A stretch of 41,739 bases of DNA from SZUA-430 sp034440355 (lineage in GTDB: Bacteria > Pseudomonadota > Alphaproteobacteria > Micropepsales > Micropepsaceae): NCBI GenBank assembly GCA_034440355.1, contig JAWXBY010000071.1:1-41739 (forward strand), in the 5' to 3' direction. Numbering within the stretch: the stretch's first letter is position 1; the number at the start of each line of letters is the position of its first letter. The position numbers and the translations under genes were made by a program. Of this stretch, positions 8,051 through 16,416 are shown piece after piece. The notes beneath the pieces are model-generated. The model was not told the DNA's origin. It ran no database searches and saw only the letters and a list, made by a program, of their open reading frames with translations.

Positions 8051-8616
8051 TCCCGGTCCGCCCGGATGTGCTGGCGAATCTCGTCGCGCAACGCCTCGGC
8101 GGTCGCGCGCGAAAGACCGGGCAGCTTGATTTGGCTGTTGAGCGTGCCCGACGTATTCAGCACCAACTCCCAAACCCCGCACAACCGCTCGATCGGCCCC
8201 TGCGCGACATCGATATGCTGCACGCGATGAAACGCGACCGACGTCTCGGTATGCACGATGACGCCATGCGCGACATGCAACTCATCCGCCGTCTTCGCAT
8301 ACCCCCAGCGCCGAAACCGTCGCCCCGGCGTAACGAGAGCATAATAGAGCAGCACCAGAGCGGCCGGCACGGTCACGAGGCCCAGCGGCGTTGTCGCCTT
8401 CAGGAACAGCCACCCGTCGAGACCAAGAGCAATTGTGAGCCCGATCAGAGCCGAGATGGCCGCACTAATCCGCATCGCCGTCAACTGCCCAGGTTCAAGC
8501 GGTGTCCAGGTGATGGCGGGCGCGGTCATGACCCAACCGTGCGCGAAACGCCGTTGCTCGTCCACCTTCATCTCTGATGCCGTTCCGTGACCGCGACGAC
8601 TGACCACGCACAGCAC
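8047..8616 (-). CDS. Bacterial PH-domain membrane protein, YdbS type
   Basis: A single bPH2 protein with two membrane segments (ISAALIGLTIALGL and TVPAALVLLYYALV regions) followed by a PH-like beta domain (YAKTADELHVAHGVIVHTE, FHRVQHIDVAQGPIERLCG). The start is uncertain. GTG at 8616 has a good AGGATGGAG upstream and gives 189 residues. ATG at 8571, or ATG at 8529 (MTAPAITWTPLEPG, 160 residues), is closer to the usual length of about 160. It overlaps the larger PH gene by 4 bp, so the two are coupled, and they probably form one membrane complex as proposed for YdbS-YdbT pairs. Confidence 0.82.
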   Translation of the reverse strand: MLCVVSRRGHGTASEMKVDEQRRFAHGWVMTAPAITWTPLEPGQLTAMRISAAISALIGLTIALGLDGWLFLKATTPLGLVTVPAALVLLYYALVTPGRRFRRWGYAKTADELHVAHGVIVHTETSVAFHRVQHIDVAQGPIERLCGVWELVLNTSGTLNSQIKLPGLSRATAEALRDEIRQHIRADRE

Positions 8617-8935
8617 GTTTCTCCATCCTAAACAGCAGCACCTCTCATCCTCCCTCGCTTTAGCGGGGGAGGGGGACCATCGCGAAGCGATGGTGGAGGG
8701 GGAATTCTGACTTGCCAGCGATGCCTAGCCCAACGACACAGGTAGTAAGTATCCTGTTGCCGTATTCTTAGGTGTGCTGACACGCTTTTGCGGGTTTGAA
8801 TCCGTACAGATTGTCTTGAAATCGAGCGATTCCGTTAGAGTGGAAATGAAGACGAACGCGTAGTCTGGTGGCTGTGCTCGCCCCAGCCTTGATCGGCCGT
8901 GACGGCCACACTGCTATGTGCAAAAGGAGCTCAAG
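8617..8935. other. Intergenic region with palindromic elements between PH operon and orphan gene
   Basis: No gene is supported in this 319-bp divergent gap. It holds a G-rich double-hairpin element near 8646-8705, then lower-GC sequence. GGCCGT-G-ACGGCC at 8895-8907 is a perfect 6+6 inverted repeat lying 16 bases before the Shine-Dalgarno sequence of the next gene and could be an operator. I see no clear -35/-10 pair. Confidence 0.5.
8646..8705. repeat. G-rich dispersed palindromic element (REP-like)
   Basis: Two adjacent imperfect or perfect hairpins occur here. CCTCCCTCGCT...AGCGGGGGAGG lies around 8649-8674, and ACCATCGC-GAA-GCGATGGT is a perfect 8+8 stem at 8676-8694. G-rich sequence follows. 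From memory, similar GGGGGAGGGGGACC...GGTGGAGGGGG elements are scattered through many alphaproteobacterial genomes. Only this copy is in the window, so its repeat status needs genome data. Confidence 0.6.
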
Positions 8936-10108
8936 GTGGCGGGCAACAACTGGGCGTCGAGCTTAACGCGGCGAACGCTTGTTAAAGCGGGAAGTCTAAG
9001 CCCACTGGCAACGTTGTCGGCATGTTATCCGATGCAATCCGCTTGGGCGTTCAAACGCTATTACCGATATACCGTCTTGCTCGAAGTCGATGGGCAATCT
9101 TTCGAAGCCTCGAACGGCGGCGTGTTTACGGGCTCACGTGGATGGGCCGGTGGTGGGGGGTACATTCACGACTTCACTATGCCATGGGCCAAGCGGCTCA
9201 GTTCCGGCGAAGTGCTGCTTGTGCTGCCTCCACATATTCAGCTTGCCGTTGATCGTGCGCAGCCAAAAGCAAAGCAATACGAATTGATAACCAGTGCGCC
9301 GTACCTGGCCCATCAGATACCGTCGATCTTCCTCATTTCCAACGCAAGCGTTCCGCGTAGCGTAGAGGCTTACATCATGCCGGCTGCGCAGACCGGCAAT
9401 GGCACGCGCGTGAAGGTTCTGTCAGTTGAGAATGAACTCACTCAGGAAGATCAGCGGATGCCCATTGATGATGTGCTGCCGTGGTTCAGGCCGGCCGCCG
9501 CGCTGATCGAGGCGCGCTTGCGTCGCGGTGTCGAAGGATACTGGGCCAGCCTGGAAGACATTCGAGCGGAGTATCCTGCTGAAGTCGTGCAGAATGGAGC
9601 ATTCAAAGGATTGCTGAAGCCGCAGTTATTTGCGTGGATCGCGACGATCACCAGGCGAGTGGAAGCCCGCACCCGGCCTCCGAGCGGCACCACCGGCACA
9701 AGACTCGAAGCGGCCGTTGATGCCGTCGGTCGTGATGAGTCAATCCACATACCTTTGATGCGGAGCGGTGCAAAACCAAACGAGCTTCAATGGCCTGAGG
9801 ATTCTCGAATTGTCGAGTTCGCAACGATCAGCGAAGCTGACGTAGCGTGGGCAGAGGCCGAAAGTTATCCGACACAGCAACGGCCAAGCGGTCCGCTACG
9901 CTTCGCGCACCTCTTGTCGCTGTCATTCGCCGCTCCGGCCCTGGGGGCCACAACCTTCGTCAAGCAAGCGGCAAAATCGGCGACGTGGATATCGGCGGAT
10001 GGAGACCTTGAGTTAGCCGTGAATGCAGCGTGGCTGAATCTTGCGGAAAACAAGGTGCTCGGATACGCAGGCTCAGGGTGTGTCAGTTCACACTGCCTAT
10101 CAATCTAG
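8936..10108 (+). CDS. Hypothetical protein with Tat-like lipoprotein signal
   Basis: 390 residues from a GTG at 8936 with an excellent AAGGAG six bases upstream; an earlier GTG at 8918 is less likely. The N-terminus combines a twin-arginine-like sequence (LTRRTLVKAG) with a lipobox (TLSAC), suggesting a Tat-exported lipoprotein anchored at Cys. A short beta domain follows (YRYTVLLEVDGQSFEASNG to EVLLVLPPHIQLAV). I recall a similar YRxTVxVEV...F/SGSSV layout in small hypothetical alphaproteobacterial proteins. The C-terminal two thirds are not recognisable. Codon usage is visibly poorer in G+C than in the flanking genes, which suggests recent acquisition. The family and function are unknown. 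Confidence 0.7.
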   Translation: MAGNNWASSLTRRTLVKAGSLSPLATLSACYPMQSAWAFKRYYRYTVLLEVDGQSFEASNGGVFTGSRGWAGGGGYIHDFTMPWAKRLSSGEVLLVLPPHIQLAVDRAQPKAKQYELITSAPYLAHQIPSIFLISNASVPRSVEAYIMPAAQTGNGTRVKVLSVENELTQEDQRMPIDDVLPWFRPAAALIEARLRRGVEGYWASLEDIRAEYPAEVVQNGAFKGLLKPQLFAWIATITRRVEARTRPPSGTTGTRLEAAVDAVGRDESIHIPLMRSGAKPNELQWPEDSRIVEFATISEADVAWAEAESYPTQQRPSGPLRFAHLLSLSFAAPALGATTFVKQAAKSATWISADGDLELAVNAAWLNLAENKVLGYAGSGCVSSHCLSI

Positions 10109-10157
10109 AATCGTTTGGAATACGGAAGTTAGTAGGGTCAGCGAAAAGTTTCGGGCC

Positions 10158-10540
10158 TCACATCGCCCACGGACTAACCACCGTTACGCCACGCCCTGCG
10201 AAGTCGTGCACATTCCGCGTCGCAGCGTCGCGGCGTGTGCCCGCGCGATTGCCGCGATCTGCGCGTCGAATTCGCCGATGGGGCGGTCGGCTTGACGGCG
10301 CGCCGCAGCGATCTCGCCGAAAGCGCGTGCGGCTGTGCTATCGAACGACAGAATTCGGTCGGCGAACTTGGTCTCGAACATCGCACGCGTTGCGGATTCC
10401 AGTGCCGCACGCCGCTTGCCGGCAGGCAAGAGGGCGACGCCATAGACGATTTCTGCCTCACAGACCGCTGTTGTGTAGACATCCAGCGAGGGCTGCGATC
10501 GCAACCACGCGGTCACGCTCTCGTGAGGGGTTGGCGCTAG
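10158..10540 (-). pseudogene. Decayed VapC-type PIN-domain toxin gene (5' truncated, frameshifted)
   Basis: The minus strand encodes a PIN-domain protein body: WLRSQPSLDVYTTAVCEAEI, YGVALLPAGKRRAALE, FADRILSFDSTAARAFGEIA and PIGEFDAQIAAIARAHAATL. The N-terminal strand with the first catalytic Asp (LDTN motif) is missing; upstream sequence instead runs into a GC-rich hairpin element. Near 10221-10222 one base has been lost: in the next frame the expected ending TRNVHDFAGRGVTVVSPWAM reads cleanly to a stop at 10158-10160. Intact homologues are ribonuclease toxins of VapBC (FitB-like) systems. No antitoxin gene lies upstream. Two independent lesions make this a pseudogene. Confidence 0.8.
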
Positions 10541-10544
10541 CCCT

Positions 10545-10612
10545 GGGACCGCGGGCGTCCCCGCCCGCATGCATGCACCTGAGCAAAGAGAAGGCGCACG
10601 CTCAGACTGGAT
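10545..10612. repeat. GC-rich hairpin element at the vapC break point
   Basis: GCGGGCG-TCCC-CGCCCGC (10551-10568) is a perfect 7+7 stem. It is followed by ATGCATGCACCTGAGC and an AGAAGGCGCACGCTC segment. From memory, this combination resembles dispersed intergenic elements in alphaproteobacteria. It lies exactly where the vapC reading frame loses its N-terminus, which suggests insertion or recombination there. No second copy exists in the window. Confidence 0.5.
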
Positions 10613-10686
10613 AGGCCAAACCCCGCCGACGCCAGGACGCGGCAGGCCGCCCGCGCCTCTCCCCGATGGTCATGTTAGAATGGCCC

Positions 10687-11436
10687 ATGGACTACGACCA
10701 AACCAACATGCCCGAAACCTACGACCGTGGCCGCAAGCCCGTTGAAGGCATACTGGAGATGTGGATGGACCGCTTGGCGGCTCTCCTCGCCGGTCACGAG
10801 ATCGCAGCGGTTATCGATCTCGGCTGCGGCACCGGGCGCTTCACGCAAGCCCTGGCGCAAACATTCGACGCCAGTGTCATCGGCATCGATCCGTCCGAGA
10901 AGATGTTGGAGCAAGCGAGGGCCAAGCCGGCGGCCCCGCGTGTAAGCTTCGCAAACGGCGCCGGCGAGCACATATCCTGCGCCGACGCGAGCGCCGATCT
11001 CATCTTCGCTTCCATGGCCTTCCACCACTTCTCCTCGCCCGATCGGGCGGCGAAGGAATGCCGCCGCGTGCTGCGCAAAGGTGGCGCCGTTTGCATCCGC
11101 AACAGCACGTGCGAACGCTCGTCCCCCTACGAAGCCTTCTTCCCGAATTATCGCGCCACGCTCGATAAATTGCCCGCCACTTGCGAGATTGTCGACGTAT
11201 TCGTCCGCAACGGCTTTGCCTTGCGTCATCACGAAGCGGTCCCTCACGTGATGGCCAAGGACGTAAGCGACCTCGCCGACAAGGCCGCATTCCGCGCCGA
11301 CACAACCCTGCTGCGGTTATCGGATCAGGACTTCTGGGCAGGCATGGCCAACATGCGCGCCGCCGCCCATGCCCGTCGTGAACCCCAGATCATCGATATC
11401 GACCTGTTCGTCTTCGCAAGGACGGGCGGCACTTAG
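10687..11436 (+). CDS. Class I SAM-dependent methyltransferase
   Basis: 249 residues from the ATG at 10687 (MDYDQTNMPETYDRG); an in-frame ATG at 10666 would add seven residues and cannot be excluded. The Rossmann-fold methyltransferase motifs are clear: VIDLGCGTGRFTQAL (motif I, SAM binding), VIGIDPSEKML (acidic residue after strand 2), ADLIFASMAFHHF (motif IV region) and ECRRVLRKGGAV (post-I strand). It belongs to the broad UbiE/Methyltransf_11 group. The substrate cannot be told from sequence. It stands alone, downstream of the vapC remnant and convergent with the small unknown gene. Confidence 0.88.
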   Translation: MDYDQTNMPETYDRGRKPVEGILEMWMDRLAALLAGHEIAAVIDLGCGTGRFTQALAQTFDASVIGIDPSEKMLEQARAKPAAPRVSFANGAGEHISCADASADLIFASMAFHHFSSPDRAAKECRRVLRKGGAVCIRNSTCERSSPYEAFFPNYRATLDKLPATCEIVDVFVRNGFALRHHEAVPHVMAKDVSDLADKAAFRADTTLLRLSDQDFWAGMANMRAAAHARREPQIIDIDLFVFARTGGT

Positions 11437-11526
11437 GATAGCGAAGATAGGATAACGTCAAACGATGGGGAGCAGGTATCATGTCCCCGTATTCCAAGGG
11501 AAATGTGCCCTAGCCCCCAATTTCCC

Positions 11527-11949
11527 CTAAGGCTCGCGCTGGCCTTGCCTTCCATCGATATGTCCCTTGCCCAGATACCAAGTGACGTTTCGTGCAGCGA
11601 TTTCGGTGGTCAGCGCATCGTGGATGCCGCGCTCGACCGACTTCATCTGCGCCAAACGGCTGTCGCGCGTCGAGTTGAACCAGCCGACATCGTCCAGGAG
11701 CACATCGGCAAACCAGCGTTGCGGTTTTGAAAGCTGGTTGGGTGAGACACCAAACAGTATCTCGTGACGACCGAAGTCTATTGAGAAGCCCCAAAGGTCG
11801 GTCGAGGAACCGATCAGTTCTCCAACGGCAAAGCCGCGCTTGCGCATCGCGTCTCGCAGCTTGGCTGCGACGCTCTTGAGATCCGCCTCGCTTATCTTCT
11901 GTCCCCGATGATCGGAGGGAAGATCGAAATAGACCGTACTATCGACCAT
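11527..11949 (-). CDS. Hypothetical protein, 140 residues
   Basis: I chose the ATG at 11949 because GGGGGAG stands four bases upstream; the frame stays open to 12183, but that extension looks non-coding. The product is soluble, with no signal peptide or membrane segment, and of mixed alpha/beta character (VDSTVYFDLPSD, LKSVAAKLRDAMRKRGFAVG, LWGFSIDFGRHEILFGV, WFADVLLDDVGWFN). I do not recognise a family. It is divergent from groESL, and the repeat cluster at 12050-12139 lies about 100 bp upstream of its start, so those repeats could control it. Confidence 0.65.
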   Translation of the reverse strand: MVDSTVYFDLPSDHRGQKISEADLKSVAAKLRDAMRKRGFAVGELIGSSTDLWGFSIDFGRHEILFGVSPNQLSKPQRWFADVLLDDVGWFNSTRDSRLAQMKSVERGIHDALTTEIAARNVTWYLGKGHIDGRQGQREP

Positions 11950-12270
11950 CGGACTCCCCCGGCCCGCCGTAGGCCCGGCGCGTCGTGCCGCATTGTACCG
12001 CAGGTACAAAAGTTCTAGTTTTGTTCCATCGCGCTCACTCGTTTGGGATGTGACGGCAGGCTCGGCGATGTGATGGCAACGTGACGGCAATGTGATGGCA
12101 GAAACGGCAGAATTCCGCGGATGTGACGGTGTGACGGCAAGGATTGCATGCATTTTTGTCTGGTGGGCGAGACCCCACGCCATACCAAATCTAGCGGCGA
12201 ATTAAGGAGCAGCTAGGTGGTTGAAATATAAGGGAAAATAGCTGTGGAAGAAATTATCTTTCTTCGCGGG
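11950..12270. other. Intergenic region upstream of groESL control elements
   Basis: This is the distal part of a 442-bp gap between the divergent unknown gene and groES. Apart from the TGTGAYGGCA repeat cluster I see no gene. The sequence just before the heat-shock promoter (12220-12260) is notably A/T-rich for this genome. Confidence 0.5.
12050..12139. repeat. Cluster of about six TGTGAYGGCA repeats, partly at 11-bp spacing
   Basis: Copies start at 12050 (TGTGACGGCA), 12069 (TGTGATGGCA), 12080 (CGTGACGGCA), 12091 (TGTGATGGCA), 12122 (TGTGACGG) and 12130 (TGTGACGGCA). A degenerate AAACGGCA lies at 12102. Three consecutive copies are 11 bp apart, one helical turn, which would place protein-binding sites on the same DNA face. 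The cluster is too short and irregular for a CRISPR array. Confidence 0.7.
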
Positions 12271-12299
12271 CTTGACGGTCCTTAGCGCAATCCTTAAAT
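12271..12299 (+). promoter_or_regulatory. Heat-shock (RpoH-like) promoter of groESL
   Basis: CTTGAC (12271-12276), 15 bases, then CCTTAAAT (12292-12299). The same CTTGAC-N15-CC architecture precedes the Hsp20 gene at 34232-34258. A housekeeping reading, TTGACG-N16-TTAAAT, overlaps it, so both sigma factors may use the site. The predicted transcription start falls just before the CIRCE element. Confidence 0.65.
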
Positions 12300-12312
12300 G
12301 CTCGGCCGCGCC

Positions 12313-12339
12313 TTAGCACTCACGCGATTTGAGTGCTAG
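12313..12339 (+). promoter_or_regulatory. CIRCE operator (HrcA binding site)
   Basis: TTAGCACTC-N9-GAGTGCTAG differs from the CIRCE consensus (TTAGCACTC-N9-GAGTGCTAA) only at the last base. It lies 14 bp after the promoter -10 and 53 bp before the groES ATG, the classical position for HrcA repression of groESL. Confidence 0.95.
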
Positions 12340-12391
12340 CAGCACCCGTTTCTACCTATCCATTCGAACGCAAAAACCAGGAGTGAACCTC

Positions 12392-12709
12392 ATGAAGTTC
12401 CGTCCGCTCGGTGACCGCGTGGTCGTAAAGCGCGTCCAAGAGGACACGAAGACCGCCGGCGGCATCATCATCCCCGACACGGTCCAAGAGAAGCCGCAAG
12501 AAGGTGAAGTCCTTTCCGTGGGCCCCGGCGCCCGCGACGAAAAGGGCGACCGTATTGCCCCGGAAGTCAAAGCCGGCGACCGCATCCTGTTCGGCAAGTG
12601 GTCCGGCACGGAAGTGAAGATCGACGGTCAAGACCTGTTGATCATGAAAGAGTCCGACATCATGGGCGTGCTCGAAGGCTCCAAGAACTCGACGAAGAAA
12701 GCGGCTTAA
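12392..12709 (+). CDS. groES: Co-chaperonin GroES
   Basis: 105 residues from the ATG at 12392 with AGGAG upstream. It begins MKFRPLGDRVVVKRV and carries the GroES mobile-loop region (EDTKTAGGIIIPDTVQEKPQ) and the second beta-barrel half (GDRILFGKWSGTEVKIDG). The heptameric lid closes the GroEL folding chamber in the cytoplasm. It is the first gene of the groESL operon, under an RpoH-like promoter and CIRCE. A hairpin overlaps its stop codon. Confidence 0.98.
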   Translation: MKFRPLGDRVVVKRVQEDTKTAGGIIIPDTVQEKPQEGEVLSVGPGARDEKGDRIAPEVKAGDRILFGKWSGTEVKIDGQDLLIMKESDIMGVLEGSKNSTKKAA

Positions 12710-12732
12710 GAACCTAACGGTTCGGCCGCTTT
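12698..12732 (+). terminator. Intercistronic hairpin with T-tract between groES and groEL
   Basis: AAAGCGGC (12698-12705) pairs with GCCGCTTT (12725-12732) and runs into seven T residues. Within the loop, GAACC-TAAC-GGTTC forms a second stem. The structure contains the groES TAA. It looks like a partial terminator or attenuator and could also protect or mark mRNA ends. Confidence 0.6.
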
Positions 12733-12784
12733 TTTTGTTGGTTCAGGCAAAGCCTGCACACCCTAATCGAGAGAGAAAATTCAA

Positions 12785-14431
<1,647 letters not shown>

Positions 14432-14454
14432 GGCTAACGCCTTACCCAGAACCG

Positions 14455-14483
14455 AAAGGCCCCGGCGAAATCCGGGGCCTTTT
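14455..14483 (+). terminator. Rho-independent terminator of groESL
   Basis: AAAGGCCCCGG (14455-14465), a CGAAAT loop and CCGGGGCCTTTT form a stem of about 11 bp followed by T residues, 24 bp after the groEL stop. Confidence 0.9.
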
Positions 14484-14566
14484 GCTTAGGTTTTCTGGCC
14501 GGATGAAACGTATCGCCCGCTCCCGCGTTTTAGCTCCCGACGAAGTGTGGGGCTTCAAAACCGACG

Positions 14567-15472
14567 ATGCGAAACGCCTTGCTGATCTGGCTGATGGTTA
14601 ACCTCGCGCTAGCGATGCCAGCGTGGGCCGACAACGTGGACGCTGCGCCGTACACGGTGCCGAACACGCAAGTCCGCGCCGTGCATTCGGAAGAGACGGG
14701 CGCCGACTACCAACTCTTCATCGCCACGCCGCCCGACTACAAAACGTCCGGCAAGACCTACCCGGTCGTCTACATGCTCGACGCCGACTACTCCTTCGCG
14801 CTCACGCGCAACATCGTCCAGCACTACGTCGAGCGCAAGCAACTGCCCGAGATGATCCTCGTCGCCATCGCCTATCCCGGCGCGGCCGAAAGCCTCGAGG
14901 TCTATCGCGAGAATCGCAAACGCGACTACACGCCAAGCCTGATCCCGGCAGCGAAGGCGAGCGACGCCGGCGCGGCCGAGCCTGTCGCTCAAGGCGGCGC
15001 GATCCGCTTCCGCAACTTCATCGCCAACGAAGTCGTCCCCTTCATGGCGAACAATTTCCCCACCTCCGCCGATCGCACGTTCATCGGTCATTCCTACGGC
15101 GGCCTCTTCGGCACCTACGTCCTGCTGACCGAACCCGAACTCTTCAAGCGCTACGTGATCGTAAGCCCCTCACTCTGGTACGGCGACCGCCTGATCTTCA
15201 GCGTCGAGCACACCACGGCCGCCGCCCGCCGCGACATCGACCGCACGATCGAACGCCACGCCTTCTTCGCCATTGGCGGCGCCGAGACGCGCGAGGCCAT
15301 GGGCGCGCCGATGGTCGAGCAGCTGAAACAGTTCTATCGCAGCCTGGAGCAACGCCACGACCCCTCGCTGACCTTGGCGTTGCGGGTTTACCCGGAAGAC
15401 ACCCACGCCAGCGTCTTCCCGGGCGCCGTCGCCCGCGGCCTGCTCGCGGTATTTCCCCAACCCAAGTCCTAG
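14567..15472 (+). CDS. Secreted alpha/beta-hydrolase-fold esterase, paralogue 1
   Basis: 301 residues with a signal peptide (residues 1-21, ending PAWAD). The esterase-D/Fes-like fold (PF00756 type) shows YPVVYMLDADYSF early, then FIGHSYGGLFG with nucleophile Ser176, an acidic residue beyond SPSLWYG and a C-terminal His in PEDTHASVFP. Relatives hydrolyse acyl esters, including siderophore esters; the substrate here is unknown. It is followed by a close paralogue after a 51-bp gap, so they are probably co-transcribed and arose by tandem duplication. Confidence 0.85.
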   Translation: MRNALLIWLMVNLALAMPAWADNVDAAPYTVPNTQVRAVHSEETGADYQLFIATPPDYKTSGKTYPVVYMLDADYSFALTRNIVQHYVERKQLPEMILVAIAYPGAAESLEVYRENRKRDYTPSLIPAAKASDAGAAEPVAQGGAIRFRNFIANEVVPFMANNFPTSADRTFIGHSYGGLFGTYVLLTEPELFKRYVIVSPSLWYGDRLIFSVEHTTAAARRDIDRTIERHAFFAIGGAETREAMGAPMVEQLKQFYRSLEQRHDPSLTLALRVYPEDTHASVFPGAVARGLLAVFPQPKS

Positions 15473-15523
15473 CGCCCGAGACGCACGACGGGATAATCTC
15501 CCCCGACGTTTCAGGGACGCCGC

Positions 15524-16414
15524 ATGCAGCACTTCATTTGGATCGCAGCCGTAACGATCTGGCTCGCCATGGGCGTGGCGCACGCCGAGCCTTACACGGT
15601 GCCGAACTCGCAGATCATCCAGCTCAGCTCGAAGCAAACCGGCGCCGACTACGAACTCTTCGTCGCGCTCCCGCTCGACTACGCGAAATCGAACAAGAGC
15701 TATCCCGTCGTCTACATGCTCGACGCCGACTATTCGTTCGCCCTGACGCGCAACGTCGTTCAGCATTTCGTCGAACGCGAAGACCTGCCGCCGATGATCC
15801 TCGTCGCGATCGGCTATCCGGGTGCCGCGACCAATCGCGAGACCTACAAGAAGAACCGCACCCGCGACTACACGCCCGCCTACGCGCCAAGCGGCGGCTA
15901 CGGAACGGAGTACCAAAAGGTCTCCGGCGGCGGCCCGAAATTCCGCGCCTTCATCGCCAGCGAACTGATCCCGCTGATCGAGCGCAAGTTCCGCACCACG
16001 AACGACCGCACGATCATCGGCCACTCCTACGGCGGCCTCTTCGCGACCTATGTTTTGCTCACCGAGCCCAACCTCTTCAAACGCTACATCATCGTCAGCC
16101 CGTCGATCTGGTATGCGAACCGCGTCGCGCTGACGATGGAAGAGACGGCCGCGCAGTCCGGCATCCGCCCCGACGCGCGCGTCTTCTTCGGCGTCGGGTC
16201 GCTCGAAAGCTCGGTGATGTCGGACGACCTAACGGAGATGTACCGCCGCCTGCGCAGCCGCAACAACCCGCGCCTGCAGATGACGTTGCGCATCTTCGAC
16301 GCCGAACGCCACAACAGCGTCTTCCCCGCCGCCGTCACGCGCGGTCTCCTCACCGTGTTCGACAGACAGGGCACGTCGCCGCCGCCGATCGAACCCGACG
16401 CCGAAAGCGAATAG
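15524..16414 (+). CDS. Secreted alpha/beta-hydrolase-fold esterase, paralogue 2
   Basis: 296 residues with a signal peptide ending GVAHAE. It is closely similar to the preceding gene throughout: shared YTVPN, YPVVYMLDADYSFALTRN, MILVAI-YPGAA and IIGHSYGGLFATYVLLTEP. The nucleophile is Ser168 and the C-terminal His lies in DAERHNSVFP. The segment after RDYTP differs in length and sequence from its paralogue, which may alter the substrate pocket. It ends in a Pro/Asp/Glu tail two bases before the stop of the convergent kinase gene. Confidence 0.85.
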   Translation: MQHFIWIAAVTIWLAMGVAHAEPYTVPNSQIIQLSSKQTGADYELFVALPLDYAKSNKSYPVVYMLDADYSFALTRNVVQHFVEREDLPPMILVAIGYPGAATNRETYKKNRTRDYTPAYAPSGGYGTEYQKVSGGGPKFRAFIASELIPLIERKFRTTNDRTIIGHSYGGLFATYVLLTEPNLFKRYIIVSPSIWYANRVALTMEETAAQSGIRPDARVFFGVGSLESSVMSDDLTEMYRRLRSRNNPRLQMTLRIFDAERHNSVFPAAVTRGLLTVFDRQGTSPPPIEPDAESE

Positions 16415-16416
16415 CC

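Noticed and set aside
12050..12139. The TGTGAYGGCA cluster as a CRISPR array.
   Set aside because: Repeats are only 10 bp with spacings of 8 to 31 bp and no cas genes are present.
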